Shown: positions 24,175 through 31,386 of the stretch, piece after piece
Position numbering within the stretch: the first letter of the stretch is position 1
How the letters are laid out: each line of letters opens with the position of its first letter
The notes under the pieces: model-generated
Told to the model about the DNA's origin: nothing
What the model saw: only the letters and a program-made list of their open reading frames with translations
Databases searched by the model: none
Program-made: the position numbers and the translations under genes
Origin: a virus
Virus record (IMG/VR): IMGVR_UViG_3300033233_000004
Coordinates: 107,837 to 171,836 of that record
Length of the DNA: 64,000 nucleotides
Direction: 5' to 3' (one strand)

Positions 24175-24369
24175 ATTTCCGCTCTTTGCTCCCCACTTCA
24201 TCATCTTCCAGACTCTGTGGTAGATGAAGTACAGCATAATGCGTATACCGATATATGTGAGACTTGTTTGAATAGAGTGTATTAAGATGTAAATAAGAAT
24301 CAATCCGAATAATTCCCACACAACGCCTTTTACAAACGTCCGAATATAGCTACGCTTCTTATCTGTCAT
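24157..24369 (-). CDS. DUF2061-like membrane protein
   Basis: Start at MTDKKRSYIRTFVKGVVWEL, one base after the preceding stop. The 70-residue protein has RTFVKGVVWE at the first helix and LYFIYHRVWKMMKWG at the end, the DUF2061 signature (conserved E/HRVW). The last codons lie inside tRNA-Glu(CTC). Two transmembrane helices predicted. Function unknown. Confidence 0.7.
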   Translation of the reverse strand: MTDKKRSYIRTFVKGVVWELFGLILIYILIHSIQTSLTYIGIRIMLYFIYHRVWKMMKWGAKSGNATLVE

Positions 24370-24370
24370 C

Positions 24371-24535
24371 TTATAGTATCCACTTTTCTCCACATTCTTG
24401 ACATTCATATAATGACGACTTTGGACGAATGGGTTTGAACTTGACTTCTGGTAAACCTATCAGCATTCTTCCATTACTTAGATGAAAGAATCTGCACCAC
24501 ATTCGTCGCCAGAAACTTGGGTCTCTTTTTTCCAT
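24371..24535 (-). CDS. 54-residue CxxC protein
   Basis: MEKRDPSFWRRMWCRFFHLS with C-terminal YECQECGEKWIL, a rubredoxin-like knuckle. AGAAAGG lies upstream, and the stop is 1 base before the DUF2061-like start, so the two are coupled. Confidence 0.6.
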   Translation of the reverse strand: MEKRDPSFWRRMWCRFFHLSNGRMLIGLPEVKFKPIRPKSSLYECQECGEKWIL

Positions 24536-24555
24536 ATGGCCTTTCTACTTGTTTG

Positions 24556-24630
24556 TACTCGGTGTAGGATTCGAACCCACGTTGACGCAGAATATAAGTC
24601 TGCCGCCTTAACCTGTCGTGCCAACCGAGC
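24556..24630 (-). tRNA. tRNA-Ile(TAT)
   Basis: Acceptor GCTCGGT/ACCGAGT, anticodon arm GCAGA-CTTATAT-TCTGC, T arm GTGGG/CCTAC. Reads AUA directly, without lysidine. Confidence 0.9.
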
Positions 24631-24741
24631 ATAAAAACCGACAAATAGAATCGAAAACCAAACTCGTTTAATATACAGTTCGACTATAAATATTGGTCAT
24701 ATCCCTCTATATATATACTATATAGAAAGGATAACTACATC

Positions 24742-25353
24742 ATGACAAATTCCAAACAACGACAAGTCGAAGGACAACACATTACTGCGGCAATGTCTCA
24801 TCAACGTTATCTAATACGAATAGAAACATACAAGCAAACTCCAAACTTATGTGCACAGTGTTATGCACCGCTTGCTTATAGCCACCGAAAAAACAAATTC
24901 TGTTCTCATTCTTGTGCAGCTATTGTTACTAACAGGCTTTTTCCAAAAAGACAACAAACAAATGGAACAAGAGAATATCGAAGACAAGGAAAATGGCGTA
25001 AACAATTTAGAAAAAAAAGGCTCCGTGACCTGACATTACTGGAATATTTAGAACGAACACACGTTAAACCTCTTCCAGCGATGATAAAGAAATCTGCTCT
25101 TCGTTCTTTTGCTCGACATTGGAATCAAGACATTCTCAAAAAACCGTGTGCAAATTGTGGATATGATAAACACGTTCAATTAGCACATATAAAAGCAATT
25201 CGAGATTTTCCATTAACAGCAACTTTGGGAGAAATTAACTCTCGAACAAACGTCATACAACTTTGCCCAAACTGTCATTGGGAATTCGATAATACCTTCC
25301 TTAAAATCTCTGTAGGGACAGAAGGATTTGAACCTTCAATTTCTCGATTATGA
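24742..25353 (+). CDS. HNH endonuclease on the opposite strand
   Basis: The only clear plus-strand gene in the array. The 203-residue protein has an N-terminal zinc knuckle (CAQCYAPL...FCSHSC) and a C-terminal HNH domain: CANCGYDKHVQLAHIKAIRD and NVIQLCPNCHWEFDN. A AGAAAGGATAACTACATC leader gives a ribosome site. The last 14 codons read through the complement of tRNA-Met(CAT), so its 3' end overlaps that tRNA gene. Probably a free-standing homing endonuclease. Confidence 0.85.
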   Translation: MTNSKQRQVEGQHITAAMSHQRYLIRIETYKQTPNLCAQCYAPLAYSHRKNKFCSHSCAAIVTNRLFPKRQQTNGTREYRRQGKWRKQFRKKRLRDLTLLEYLERTHVKPLPAMIKKSALRSFARHWNQDILKKPCANCGYDKHVQLAHIKAIRDFPLTATLGEINSRTNVIQLCPNCHWEFDNTFLKISVGTEGFEPSISRL

Positions 25354-25385
25354 GCCGAGCGGATTAGCCATTCTCCTATATCCCT
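25313..25385 (-). tRNA. tRNA-Met(CAT) or Ile2
   Basis: Acceptor AGGGATA/TGTCCCT, anticodon arm CTCGG-CTCATAA-TCGAG, T arm GAAGG/CCTTC. CAU tRNAs cannot be split into Met or lysidine-Ile by anticodon alone. Confidence 0.88.
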
Positions 25386-25395
25386 AAAAAGTACG

Positions 25396-25455
25396 TACCC
25401 CCAAAGAGGACTCGAACTTGGATGTTACTCGCTACTGCCGACCTCAACCCCACTA
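25396..25455 (-). pseudogene. tRNA remnant
   Basis: A T arm-like CCAAGTTCGAGTCC with a partial acceptor is present, but no anticodon arm or matching 5' half. Confidence 0.4.
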
Positions 25456-25462
25456 TAATTTT

Positions 25463-25927
25463 TTACGGAACAGGTCGTAATGATGTTATATTTCTATTAC
25501 CATCTACTCCAATTCTGAATGTTGCACCAACTTCGACAAACTGAGCAAGCAACTCACTGTATGGACTAATTACAGTAATGCCAAATTCTTTATTACCTTG
25601 CTCGTTACCAATCTGGTCATTCCATTGATTAACTAATGAAAGTACTGGCTCCTGAAATTGATTTACCGGAACTCCTCGTAAAACATTGGTGTTGGATTGA
25701 ACCACGCCAACAAAACCTTCAGTACTATACAAAAATGCTTGTCCATTATCCCAAGCAGAAAGTGTTACAACACCTACTTTCTCCAAAGACTGTACAGTAG
25801 TGGAGATTGGATTAATGTTTGAATCTGATGCTTGTGTACAGCCAGAACAATACAAACAAACTGCTGTAAACAAAAGCAACAAACTGGCTGAAAATATCTT
25901 AACTGCTTTAGCCGTTTGACTCTTCAT
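25463..25927 (-). CDS. Lipoprotein of unknown function
   Basis: A 154-residue protein with a signal peptide and lipobox (LLLLFTAVCLYCSGC). The mature part is beta-rich (FLYSTEGFVGVVQSNTNVLR) and Cys-free. It would be exported and membrane-anchored. An AAGGAGATACTT site precedes it. Third lipoprotein in the window. Confidence 0.7.
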   Translation of the reverse strand: MKSQTAKAVKIFSASLLLLFTAVCLYCSGCTQASDSNINPISTTVQSLEKVGVVTLSAWDNGQAFLYSTEGFVGVVQSNTNVLRGVPVNQFQEPVLSLVNQWNDQIGNEQGNKEFGITVISPYSELLAQFVEVGATFRIGVDGNRNITSLRPVP

Positions 25928-25985
25928 ATAAGTATCTCCTTAAATTATGTGATTTGTTATTTTAGTGAATTAGTGTTGTGAATTG

Positions 25986-26062
25986 TACCCTTGATGGGAA
26001 TTGAACCCACATTTTCATCCGTTATGCACGTTCTGCTTAGAAGGCAGAGCCATTACAAGGGC
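25986..26062 (-). tRNA. tRNA-Arg(TCT) lacking a D arm
   Basis: Acceptor GCCCTTG/CAAGGGT, anticodon arm TCTGC-CTTCTAA-GCAGA and T arm GTGGG/CCCAT are clear. Only 7 bases separate acceptor and anticodon stems, while 21 bases follow the anticodon arm, so the D arm is missing or displaced. Confidence 0.65.
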
Positions 26063-26078
26063 AAATCTAATTGTGACT

Positions 26079-26146
26079 GGCTTACAGCATATCATAAGTT
26101 CACTTACAAACGAAGCTACTATCATGCAAGGGTTTGTCTGTAAGCC
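26079..26146 (-). repeat. Inverted repeat between tRNA-Arg and tRNA-Ile
   Basis: GGCTTACAG/CTGTAAGCC with an inner ACAAAC/GTTTGT pairing. No tRNA features. Confidence 0.5.
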
Positions 26147-26150
26147 ATCG

Positions 26151-26221
26151 TCCGCCCAAGAGGAATCGAACCTCTATTACCAGTATATCGGACTGGCTTC
26201 CTACCGTTGAAAGACAGGCGG
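26151..26221 (-). tRNA. tRNA-Ile(GAT), C33
   Basis: Acceptor CCGCCTG/TGGGCGG, anticodon arm CCAGT-CCGATAT-ACTGG, T arm AGAGG/CCTCT. Position 33 is C. Confidence 0.8.
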
Positions 26222-26232
26222 AAAAGTATATC

Positions 26233-26295
26233 TTATTTACTTGGTTCATCAAGGTTAATACGAGTAAACTCATCAATGTCGATGTTGTGCGCCAT
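26233..26295 (-). CDS. 20-residue peptide
   Basis: MAHNIDIDEFTRINLDEPSK starts 2 bases after the preceding gene ends. Tight spacing is the only support. Confidence 0.25.
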   Translation of the reverse strand: MAHNIDIDEFTRINLDEPSK

Positions 26296-26297
26296 GC

Positions 26298-26507
26298 TTA
26301 GTTTATCCCCTGCCGACATCCACAATTCTGACAGTAATCGGTATATTCGGGCCGATCAATGTGTACCACCATTTCAGCGTGGGGATCGCCGCACAGAATC
26401 ACTTTTCGATGAACTCGATCATACACAATCGAATCTGCGGGTCGATCACAGTCATCGTCGGGATATTCGCACTTGTCTTTTCCAGTCAAATGTCGTACTT
26501 CGCTCAT
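26298..26507 (-). CDS. Small Cys-rich protein
   Basis: Sixty-nine residues (MSEVRHLTGKDKCEYPDDDC) with Cys pairs at both ends (CEYPDDDC, CQNCGCRQG). AAAGGAGAAC precedes the ATG. Probably binds zinc; function unknown. Confidence 0.6.
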   Translation of the reverse strand: MSEVRHLTGKDKCEYPDDDCDRPADSIVYDRVHRKVILCGDPHAEMVVHIDRPEYTDYCQNCGCRQGIN

Positions 26508-26566
26508 AAAGTTCTCCTTTCATTTAATCGGCATCGCACTACCCACTAAAAATACAAAGAATAAAG

Positions 26567-26653
26567 GGACAATGTGGAACCCAAAGTCAACTTAGCCGCC
26601 TTACCATGCTGTGTACGGGAGACAGGAGTAAACCGTACATGAGAACATTGTCC
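26567..26653 (-). repeat. Inverted repeat upstream of tRNA-Ala
   Basis: Outer GGACAATGT/ACATTGTCC and inner TGTACGG/CCGTACA stems make an 87-base closed element without tRNA features. Confidence 0.5.
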
Positions 26654-26659
26654 ATTGAG

Positions 26660-26734
26660 TGGACACAGGTGAGATTCGAACTCACAACCTCCGCATTGCA
26701 GGTGCGGCGCATTCCCATTAATGCTACTGGCCCC
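26660..26734 (-). tRNA. tRNA-Ala(TGC), C33
   Basis: Anticodon arm CCGCA-CCTGCAA-TGCGG (C at 33), T arm GTGAG/CTCAC. The acceptor GGGGCCAG/CTGTGTCC is 8 bp with two central mismatches but keeps a G3-U70 pair, the Ala identity element. Confidence 0.7.
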
Positions 26735-26852
26735 AAAAAGTCATTACACTGGTCAACCACTGCGCTACCCATCTGGATTGCTCTATGCGGTTATGGATTG
26801 TCTCCGCCGAATAGTCCAGCATAAGCCTTGTCCGTTGTATGCAATGACTTTG

Positions 26853-26925
26853 TACCATCATACAGATTCGAACTGTATCTTTGAAGTCCACAACTTCACG
26901 TGCTATCCATTAACACTATGATGGC
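26853..26925 (-). tRNA. tRNA-His(GTG)
   Basis: Acceptor GCCATCA/TGATGGT, anticodon arm TGAAG-TTGTGGA-CTTCA, T arm TACAG/CTGTA. Confidence 0.9.
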
Positions 26926-26930
26926 ATAAT

Positions 26931-26978
26931 ACTTCCAGACCCAACGTTTGAGGGTTATAAAGACCCAAGTCTGGAAGT
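26931..26978 (-). repeat. Inverted repeat after tRNA-His
   Basis: Perfect 10-bp ACTTCCAGAC/GTCTGGAAGT stem enclosing a GGGTCTTTATAACCC hairpin. Confidence 0.6.
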
Positions 26979-27222
26979 TATTTTTATACTATGTTCCCAT
27001 CCACCGCTTATGCAGCAGATACACTGTCCATTCAGCCTCACAATTATGACGACCGTTAAAGTGGGAACTTCTTTTTTTAACCTCTGGCGAAGTTGTCTCC
27101 GCTTTCCACTCGACTGGCGAACGATTTGAGAAGTAGGTTTCGAGCCTTGTTTCATTTGTCGTTCCTAAATCAGAGGGTGTTACCTGAATCATTCTCTTAA
27201 ATTGTCGTCCAATGATTCATTG

Positions 27223-27299
27223 CAGGACGTAGAGGAATCGAACCTCTTCGCTATTTGCACAGGTTTTGGAGACCTGCCGGAGACCATCTCCCACGTCCC
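27223..27299 (-). tRNA. tRNA-Trp(CCA)
   Basis: Acceptor GGGACGT/ACGTCCT, anticodon arm CAGGT-CTCCAAA-ACCTG, T arm AGAGG/CCTCT, discriminator G. Variable region is longer than usual (about 12 bases). Confidence 0.87.
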
Positions 27300-27359
27300 A
27301 TTTGTGGTACCTTCCATAGAACCTCTTAAGATGCTGAGAAAGATACCATAATTTTATTA

Positions 27360-27417
27360 AGTCCCTTATCTGCGGTTTTTGCACAGTGAACTGTGCAAAA
27401 ATACTCACAAAGGGACT
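27360..27417 (-). terminator. Nested inverted repeat, possible bidirectional terminator
   Basis: AGTCCCTT/AAGGGACT encloses an 11-bp TTTTTGCACAG/CTGTGCAAAAA hairpin with a 4-base loop and T-runs on both strands. Confidence 0.6.
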
Positions 27418-27520
27418 ATAAATACGGGATAACCTACAGGTGCGACCTGCTTCTGTATCGTCGGATTATCAGCGACTATCCAATATCAAGATTCCCTTGA
27501 ATCCTGTTCTTGGAGTGGTG

Positions 27521-27596
27521 TAGCAAGAGCAGGATTCAAACCTGCGATTTCTTGATTATGAGTCAAGCGAGGACGGTCAGACTCCTCTATCTTGCA
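27521..27596 (-). tRNA. tRNA-Met(CAT), second CAT tRNA
   Basis: D arm GAGG/CCTC, anticodon arm CTTGA-CTCATAA-TCAAG, T arm GCAGG/CCTGC. The acceptor TGCAAGA/TCTTGCT leaves bases 1 and 72 unpaired, an initiator-like feature, but the anticodon stem lacks the initiator G-C pairs. Confidence 0.83.
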
Positions 27597-27597
27597 G

Positions 27598-27671
27598 TCA
27601 AGGTGACAGGATTCGAACCTGCGACTTTCTGGCCCCAAACCAGACGCTCTACCAGACTGAGCCACACCCTG
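27598..27671 (-). tRNA. tRNA-Pro(TGG)
   Basis: Acceptor CAGGGTG/CACCTTG, anticodon arm TCTGG-TTTGGGG-CCAGA, T arm GCAGG/CCTGT. One base from tRNA-Met. Confidence 0.9.
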
Positions 27672-27689
27672 AAGTTATCTAAAAAACAA

Positions 27690-28210
27690 ACCATTTTGAC
27701 TACGCTCTGAATCTCGTTTACAACCATTGCAGAATTTGACCATAAAAATCAACTACCTTAGTGGACGTGTCGGCAATCGAAGCCGAGTCCAAAGTACTAC
27801 TAATAAAAAATCATTCACAGGTTTAGTCAGGCTTAGAACTCTTTGGTGCCACTACAAACCCGACGAACTCAGGCAACCGCAACAAAGCATTTGTTCAGTC
27901 CACGGTGCTTTGTACCTTCCGTGTTTCGCCATCTCCACCATCTGGTTTTTTGTCGTTGTGAGGTGTGTCAAACAGACCATATACCAGAACCTCACGAACT
28001 TATACCATTACTGGCACAAGTTCACTCTCGTCTGCAAAGACCAAAATACCAGCCTCGTCAACGAAAGCCGTAGAAGATTTAGCTTCTGCGTTTGTGTTTT
28101 TTAGTTACATTACGGTGTAACAACCCCGACCTGCATTCTTTACTAATTTTACCCTGTCGAATCCTTTCACGCCCATTGTATTACAACTATCTCTTTTTTC
28201 TCTGCTCTTT
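27690..28210. other. Gene-poor stretch
   Basis: About 520 bases with no gene I can support. A T arm-like remnant (TCGGCTTCGATTGCCGA) lies near 27770. A plus-strand frame ending CRCEVCQTDHIPEPHELIPL near 28073 looks protein-like but has no ribosome site; a short minus-strand frame MVCLTHLTTTKNQMVEMAKH is equally weak. Confidence 0.5.
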
Positions 28211-28483
28211 TTACAAGTGTCGATGACCAGTGTATACAAAATGCTTTCTGTAAATTTCTCGTGTTGGTTTCCTATTACTACCATTTGTTAAGAACAACTC
28301 AGGATGCTCATCTCCTTGTTTGGTAACAAATACCGAAAAGGTATTACAAGCTAAGAATTCGTCAGCACATCTTTTCTGGAATACACATGTATCACAAGGC
28401 GACGGAACCAGAAGTTCACCCATGGATGCTTCAATTATGGATGCTTCTTCCTGCGTAAGATATTTTTGAATAAGATTACTCAT
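28211..28483 (-). CDS. Small Cys-containing protein
   Basis: Ninety residues; CDTCVFQKRCADEFLAC (29-46) could bind a metal or an iron-sulfur cluster, in the style of small WhiB-like sites but without further match. It has an AAGGAGATAC ribosome site and its own promoter. Function unknown. Confidence 0.65.
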   Translation of the reverse strand: MSNLIQKYLTQEEASIIEASMGELLVPSPCDTCVFQKRCADEFLACNTFSVFVTKQGDEHPELFLTNGSNRKPTREIYRKHFVYTGHRHL

Positions 28484-28502
28484 GTATCTCCTTGTTTGAG
28501 TA

Positions 28503-28531
28503 ATATACTCATATCATCTGTAAAAGTCAAG
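28503..28531 (-). promoter_or_regulatory. Sigma70-type promoter
   Basis: TTGACT, 17 bases, TATATT, 20 bases upstream of the next start codon. Confidence 0.85.
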
Positions 28532-28550
28532 TGAAGTCTAAACTTTTTTG

Positions 28551-28623
28551 TGGGGCAAGTAGGAGTCGAACCTGCTTATCTGGATTTTCAGTCCAGCACA
28601 CTGACCACCAGTGTTATCACCCC
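28551..28623 (-). tRNA. tRNA-Phe(GAA)
   Basis: Acceptor GGGGTGA/TTGCCCC, anticodon arm CTGGA-CTGAAAA-TCCAG, T loop TTCGACT. Confidence 0.87.
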
Positions 28624-28626
28624 AAT

Positions 28627-28672
28627 AAGAGGCTGTCTCTAATGTATGTCTCCTACAGTGCAACAGCCTCTT
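28627..28672 (-). repeat. Inverted repeat upstream of tRNA-Phe
   Basis: AAGAGGCTG/CAGCCTCTT, 9 bp, enclosing 28 bases without tRNA features. Confidence 0.55.
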
Positions 28673-28812
28673 GGCTCTCGAAGGAGTCCTTTATTTGCTT
28701 TGTAGGCTAACAGCTTGTTTTTACCACAACGTCTTGTAGTATGGGTCAAGCATTATTCCCATGTCCTGTATCTCAACATCCCATAGAACGTTGAGGTTCA
28801 GTTTTTTGAAAA

Positions 28813-28884
28813 TCGTCCCTGTCGGAATCCGACCGACATCTCTCCTTGAAAATAAGGAGTGTTCTAAGCAGTTAAACTAAGGGC
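28813..28884 (-). pseudogene. Degenerate tRNA-like sequence
   Basis: T arm GTCGG/CCGAC and a CTCCT/AGGAG arm with an 8-base TATTTTCA loop are visible, but the acceptor pairs only with a bulge. Identity (Glu or Lys) cannot be set. Confidence 0.45.
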
Positions 28885-28888
28885 ATTT

Positions 28889-29116
28889 CTATGATTTCGA
28901 TATTTCATTTACACCATGTTTTTCTAAGCAGTCTGGCGTAATACAATTTCCTTCTGAATCAACTTGTATTGGGCCACAACCTTCACAGAGAACTACAGCA
29001 TATAATCCTTGTGCTTCTTCTTCTATTGTTGTTATTCCAACAAAATCACCTTTATGAATGTCACCACCATTATGTGGATATAAATTCTCTGCACATTGTC
29101 TACAGAATTCTGCCAT
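28889..29116 (-). CDS. Small double zinc-ribbon protein
   Basis: Seventy-five residues with FCRQCAENLYPHNGG near the N-terminus and LCEGCGPIQVDSEGNC near residue 45. This CxxC...CxxC pattern with PIQVDSEGNC recurs in small phage proteins of unknown function. AGGAGATAAT precedes the ATG. Confidence 0.7.
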   Translation of the reverse strand: MAEFCRQCAENLYPHNGGDIHKGDFVGITTIEEEAQGLYAVVLCEGCGPIQVDSEGNCITPDCLEKHGVNEISKS

Positions 29117-29117
29117 A

Positions 29118-29318
29118 TTATCTCCTCTTTGGTAATCTTATTTCACTACGTCCATCATTAGGGTCGAAAGACTCGTATCCACGATACCTAAAGAATTGTT
29201 GTGACTTTTTATTCTTATCTAACACAACGTTATTCTTGACTATTCTAAAACCAGTTGGATATTGGTCAATAAGTTTTCGCTGTTGTTTATTATGCTTTTC
29301 ATTGCTTAAAAATGTCAT
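29118..29318 (-). CDS. Small basic protein
   Basis: Start at MTFLSNEKHNKQQRKLIDQY with GGAG upstream. Sixty-six residues, Lys/Arg/Gln-rich. It overlaps the upstream gene by 20 bases. Function unknown. Confidence 0.55.
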   Translation of the reverse strand: MTFLSNEKHNKQQRKLIDQYPTGFRIVKNNVVLDKNKKSQQFFRYRGYESFDPNDGRSEIRLPKRR

Positions 29319-29514
29319 CTGAGGCTCCAACTAAAATCTCTCCATGGGCACCTTTTAAAAGAATAACATTTACACCCTTTTCAAATAGGTTTCGTGCCAC
29401 TTTATACTCATCGACATTAGTCAGAACCTGATTGTGTTTGTAACCAGAGTCTTTGATAGCTTTAATTTCTCGATGAGAGGTATGCCATGCAAACACTGTT
29501 ACTTTTTCAGCCAT
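29299..29514 (-). CDS. Small alpha/beta protein
   Basis: Seventy-one residues with alternating strands and helices (KVTVFAWHTSHREIKAIKDS, GVNVILLKGAHGEILVGA). Possibly a small Rossmann-like domain; no family recognised. Confidence 0.55.
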   Translation of the reverse strand: MAEKVTVFAWHTSHREIKAIKDSGYKHNQVLTNVDEYKVARNLFEKGVNVILLKGAHGEILVGASDDIFKQ

Positions 29515-29516
29515 AT

Positions 29517-29747
29517 TTACCCTTTGTCAAAATGTTTGTATTTTTCGGTAAAGGATACAAATCTGACTTCTATATCTTGCAATGCATCTGAAACACAAGC
29601 GTAAGGGCCATACGTAGTAATCATATTACCATGAATCACCATAGTAGCATACCAACAACCATTTCCCTTGTCCCAATAGATACCACAACCATCTTGTTCA
29701 GTACCACAGGTAAAATGTCTTGTTCTTTTATCATATGTCCATACCAT
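29517..29747 (-). CDS. Small protein of unknown function
   Basis: Seventy-six residues, aromatic and beta-rich (GIYWDKGNGCWYATMVIHGN). It ends 2 bases before the next gene, so the three genes here form an operon. AGGAGATTC precedes the ATG. Confidence 0.6.
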   Translation of the reverse strand: MVWTYDKRTRHFTCGTEQDGCGIYWDKGNGCWYATMVIHGNMITTYGPYACVSDALQDIEVRFVSFTEKYKHFDKG

Positions 29748-29764
29748 AGAATCTCCTGTTTACG

Positions 29765-29855
29765 CGGTAAGTGACGGATTCGAACCCTCAAAACATCTTT
29801 CGACGTTCAACCAATTTTCAAGATTGGGCCTCGCACCAATGAGGTCAGACTTACC
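29765..29855 (-). tRNA. tRNA-Ser(TGA)
   Basis: Acceptor GGTAAGT/ACTTACC, anticodon arm CCAAT-CTTGAAA-ATTGG, long variable arm, discriminator G. Confidence 0.92.
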
Positions 29856-29996
29856 AAAACTAACCTATTTTGAATACTATCTATAATTTGAACATTTGTG
29901 CAAGGCAAAACAGACACAAATACCCAACCGTTATCTGCAAGCCGTTGTCATTCGTAGCGGCTCACTGCCATCACCTAATTTCCGTTGTGGCACGAC

Positions 29997-30158
29997 CTAT
30001 CCGCTTTTTTCTGTCAAGCCAAATTCGTTGTTTCCGACAATGAAAAACTCATGCTCTCTGTCATCAATGAGATAATCATCGTCCTGTAATTCCGGTTTGT
30101 TCTTGGTGACAAATACTACTCCGTTGGGTTGTAATGCTAACCATACCTTTATCTTCAT
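29997..30158 (-). CDS. 53-residue protein
   Basis: MKIKVWLALQPNGVVFVTKN then an acidic stretch (ELQDDDYLIDDREHEFF). AAAAGGAGCGAAAGAC gives a clear ribosome site. Function unknown. Confidence 0.6.
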   Translation of the reverse strand: MKIKVWLALQPNGVVFVTKNKPELQDDDYLIDDREHEFFIVGNNEFGLTEKSG

Positions 30159-30263
30159 GTCTTTCGCTCCTTTTCAAAATCTAAACAGGTGAGGTTTTGA
30201 ATCTCTGGTTCATCTGCTGATACTACAGATGCGTCTTCTTCTCTTTAGACGATACCTGTTGTG

Positions 30264-30335
30264 AGCCGCAAATGTGAATCGAACACACACCACCTGACAT
30301 ACCAAGTCAGTGCACTACCATTATGCTACTGCGGC
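30264..30335 (-). tRNA. tRNA-Thr(GGT)
   Basis: Acceptor GCCGCAG/TTGCGGC, anticodon arm CTGAC-TTGGTAT-GTCAG, T arm GTGTG/CACAT. Confidence 0.9.
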
Positions 30336-30349
30336 ATTACTTATTATTA

Positions 30350-30421
30350 GGCCAACGACTTGACTTGAACAAGCATCTCTCGATTACGAAACGAGAATTC
30401 TACCACTTAAACTACGCTGGC
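30350..30421 (-). tRNA. tRNA-Thr(CGT)
   Basis: Acceptor GCCAGCG/CGTTGGC, anticodon arm CTCGT-TTCGTAA-TCGAG, T arm GCTTG/CAAGT. Confidence 0.85.
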
Positions 30422-30574
30422 GTTTCTTTCTTCCACATAATGGTAGATAATCTCACCAAATGGAACGACAGTGACCTTTGACTTCATTTGAGAAGTTTGA
30501 GGAGTCTTTGGATGTCCAAAAAAAGCACTATAAATCCAAGCTCCAATTAACATTGATATAAGGTTAAGTCCCAT
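30407..30574 (-). CDS. Small membrane protein overlapping tRNA-Thr
   Basis: MGLNLISMLIGAWIYSAFFG gives one transmembrane helix; the last codons lie in tRNA-Thr(CGT). The promoter -10 box ends only 5 bases before the ATG, so the message would be leaderless, or this frame is not used. Confidence 0.4.
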   Translation of the reverse strand: MGLNLISMLIGAWIYSAFFGHPKTPQTSQMKSKVTVVPFGEIIYHYVEERNASVV

Positions 30575-30579
30575 GATGT

Positions 30580-30608
30580 AATGTACATAATCGTAAATCA
30601 AAAGTCAA
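30580..30608 (-). promoter_or_regulatory. Sigma70-type promoter
   Basis: TTGACT, 17 bases, TACATT, reading toward the Thr tRNAs. Confidence 0.78.
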
Positions 30609-30625
30609 GGTAAATCTGAACTATT

Positions 30626-30700
30626 TGGAGCCACAAATCCGATTCGAACGGATGCCATTATCTTACAGGGATAATATACTTCCAACTATACTATTGTGGC
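30626..30700 (-). tRNA. tRNA-Thr(TGT), CCA encoded, C33
   Basis: Acceptor GCCACAA/TTGTGGC, anticodon arm TTATC-CCTGTAA-GATAA (C at 33), T arm ATCCG/CGGAT, then U-CCA. Confidence 0.87.
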
Positions 30701-30704
30701 ATTG

Positions 30705-30776
30705 AGACCAGAGTGGAATTCGAATCCACATACGTAGTTTTGCGGACTACTACCTAAGCCCTTCGGTCATCTGGTC
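30705..30776 (-). tRNA. tRNA-Cys(GCA), C33
   Basis: Acceptor GACCAGA/TCTGGTC, anticodon arm GTAGT-CCGCAAA-ACTAC (C at 33), T arm GTGGA/TCCAC. Confidence 0.87.
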
Positions 30777-30816
30777 AATGTCTAATTAAACGTTGCTACT
30801 TCAACAACCAATTGGG

Positions 30817-30858
30817 ATTTCTGTCATAGTTGTTGCGAGCATAAAGTATGACAGAAAT
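30817..30858 (-). repeat. Inverted repeat after a protein fragment
   Basis: Perfect 12-bp ATTTCTGTCATA/TATGACAGAAAT. Next to it (to about 30965) a minus-strand frame without a start reads EELEAFFEIEIEHMKVLPKF...CYFCHTLC, probably a decayed small gene. Confidence 0.6.
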
Positions 30859-30987
30859 AACATTCGCCTTTTGGAAACTTTGGTAAAACTTTCATATGCT
30901 CAATTTCAATCTCAAAGAATGCTTCCAACTCTTCATTTGATTTAAGATGGAATTTCTTTTTATTTCATCAATGAATCTACCCATGTG

Positions 30988-31059
30988 CTGCGGACGAATG
31001 AATCGAACATTCATGATAGGCTTCAGAGACCTACATCTTATCCATTAGATGAATCCGCA
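30988..31059 (-). tRNA. tRNA-Gln(CTG)
   Basis: Acceptor TGCGGAT/GTCCGCA, anticodon arm TAGGT-CTCTGAA-GCCTA, T arm GAATG/CATTC, discriminator G. Confidence 0.88.
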
Positions 31060-31060
31060 A

Positions 31061-31366
31061 TTATTTCTTTTTATCAGTTTTCTCACGAGTACGAAGCTCA
31101 TTAAATAGAGCTACAACAGCGTCCGCCGATTTCAAATCCTTCTTGCGTTCTATTGCTCCTACTACAGCGTAAGGATAAAAACTTCGCCAAGTATCTGTAC
31201 TCGCAAAGTACGTGATACTGAATCTATGTTCCCAATTTTGTAATGTAACTACAAGATGGGGTGTACCATTGAGTGAAAATCTGAATTCCGCACCTTCAAT
31301 TTTTTCACCCAACTCTTTAATCTTGGCTTCAATAACTGCTGAGAATTTGGTTATTCTGTTTCCCAT
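31061..31366 (-). CDS. Small protein of unknown function
   Basis: Start at MGNRITKFSAVIEAKIKELG with a GAGGAACC site; a longer frame runs into tRNA-Asn. The 101-residue protein has a beta-rich middle (AEFRFSLNGTPHLVVTLQNW) and a basic C-terminus. No family recognised. Confidence 0.6.
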   Translation of the reverse strand: MGNRITKFSAVIEAKIKELGEKIEGAEFRFSLNGTPHLVVTLQNWEHRFSITYFASTDTWRSFYPYAVVGAIERKKDLKSADAVVALFNELRTREKTDKKK

Positions 31367-31386
31367 ATTAGGTTCCTCAATCTGTT

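Noticed and set aside
27217-27408. Minus-strand frame ending in tRNA-Trp
   Set aside because: It covers a terminator-like hairpin and a tRNA, so coding is unlikely.
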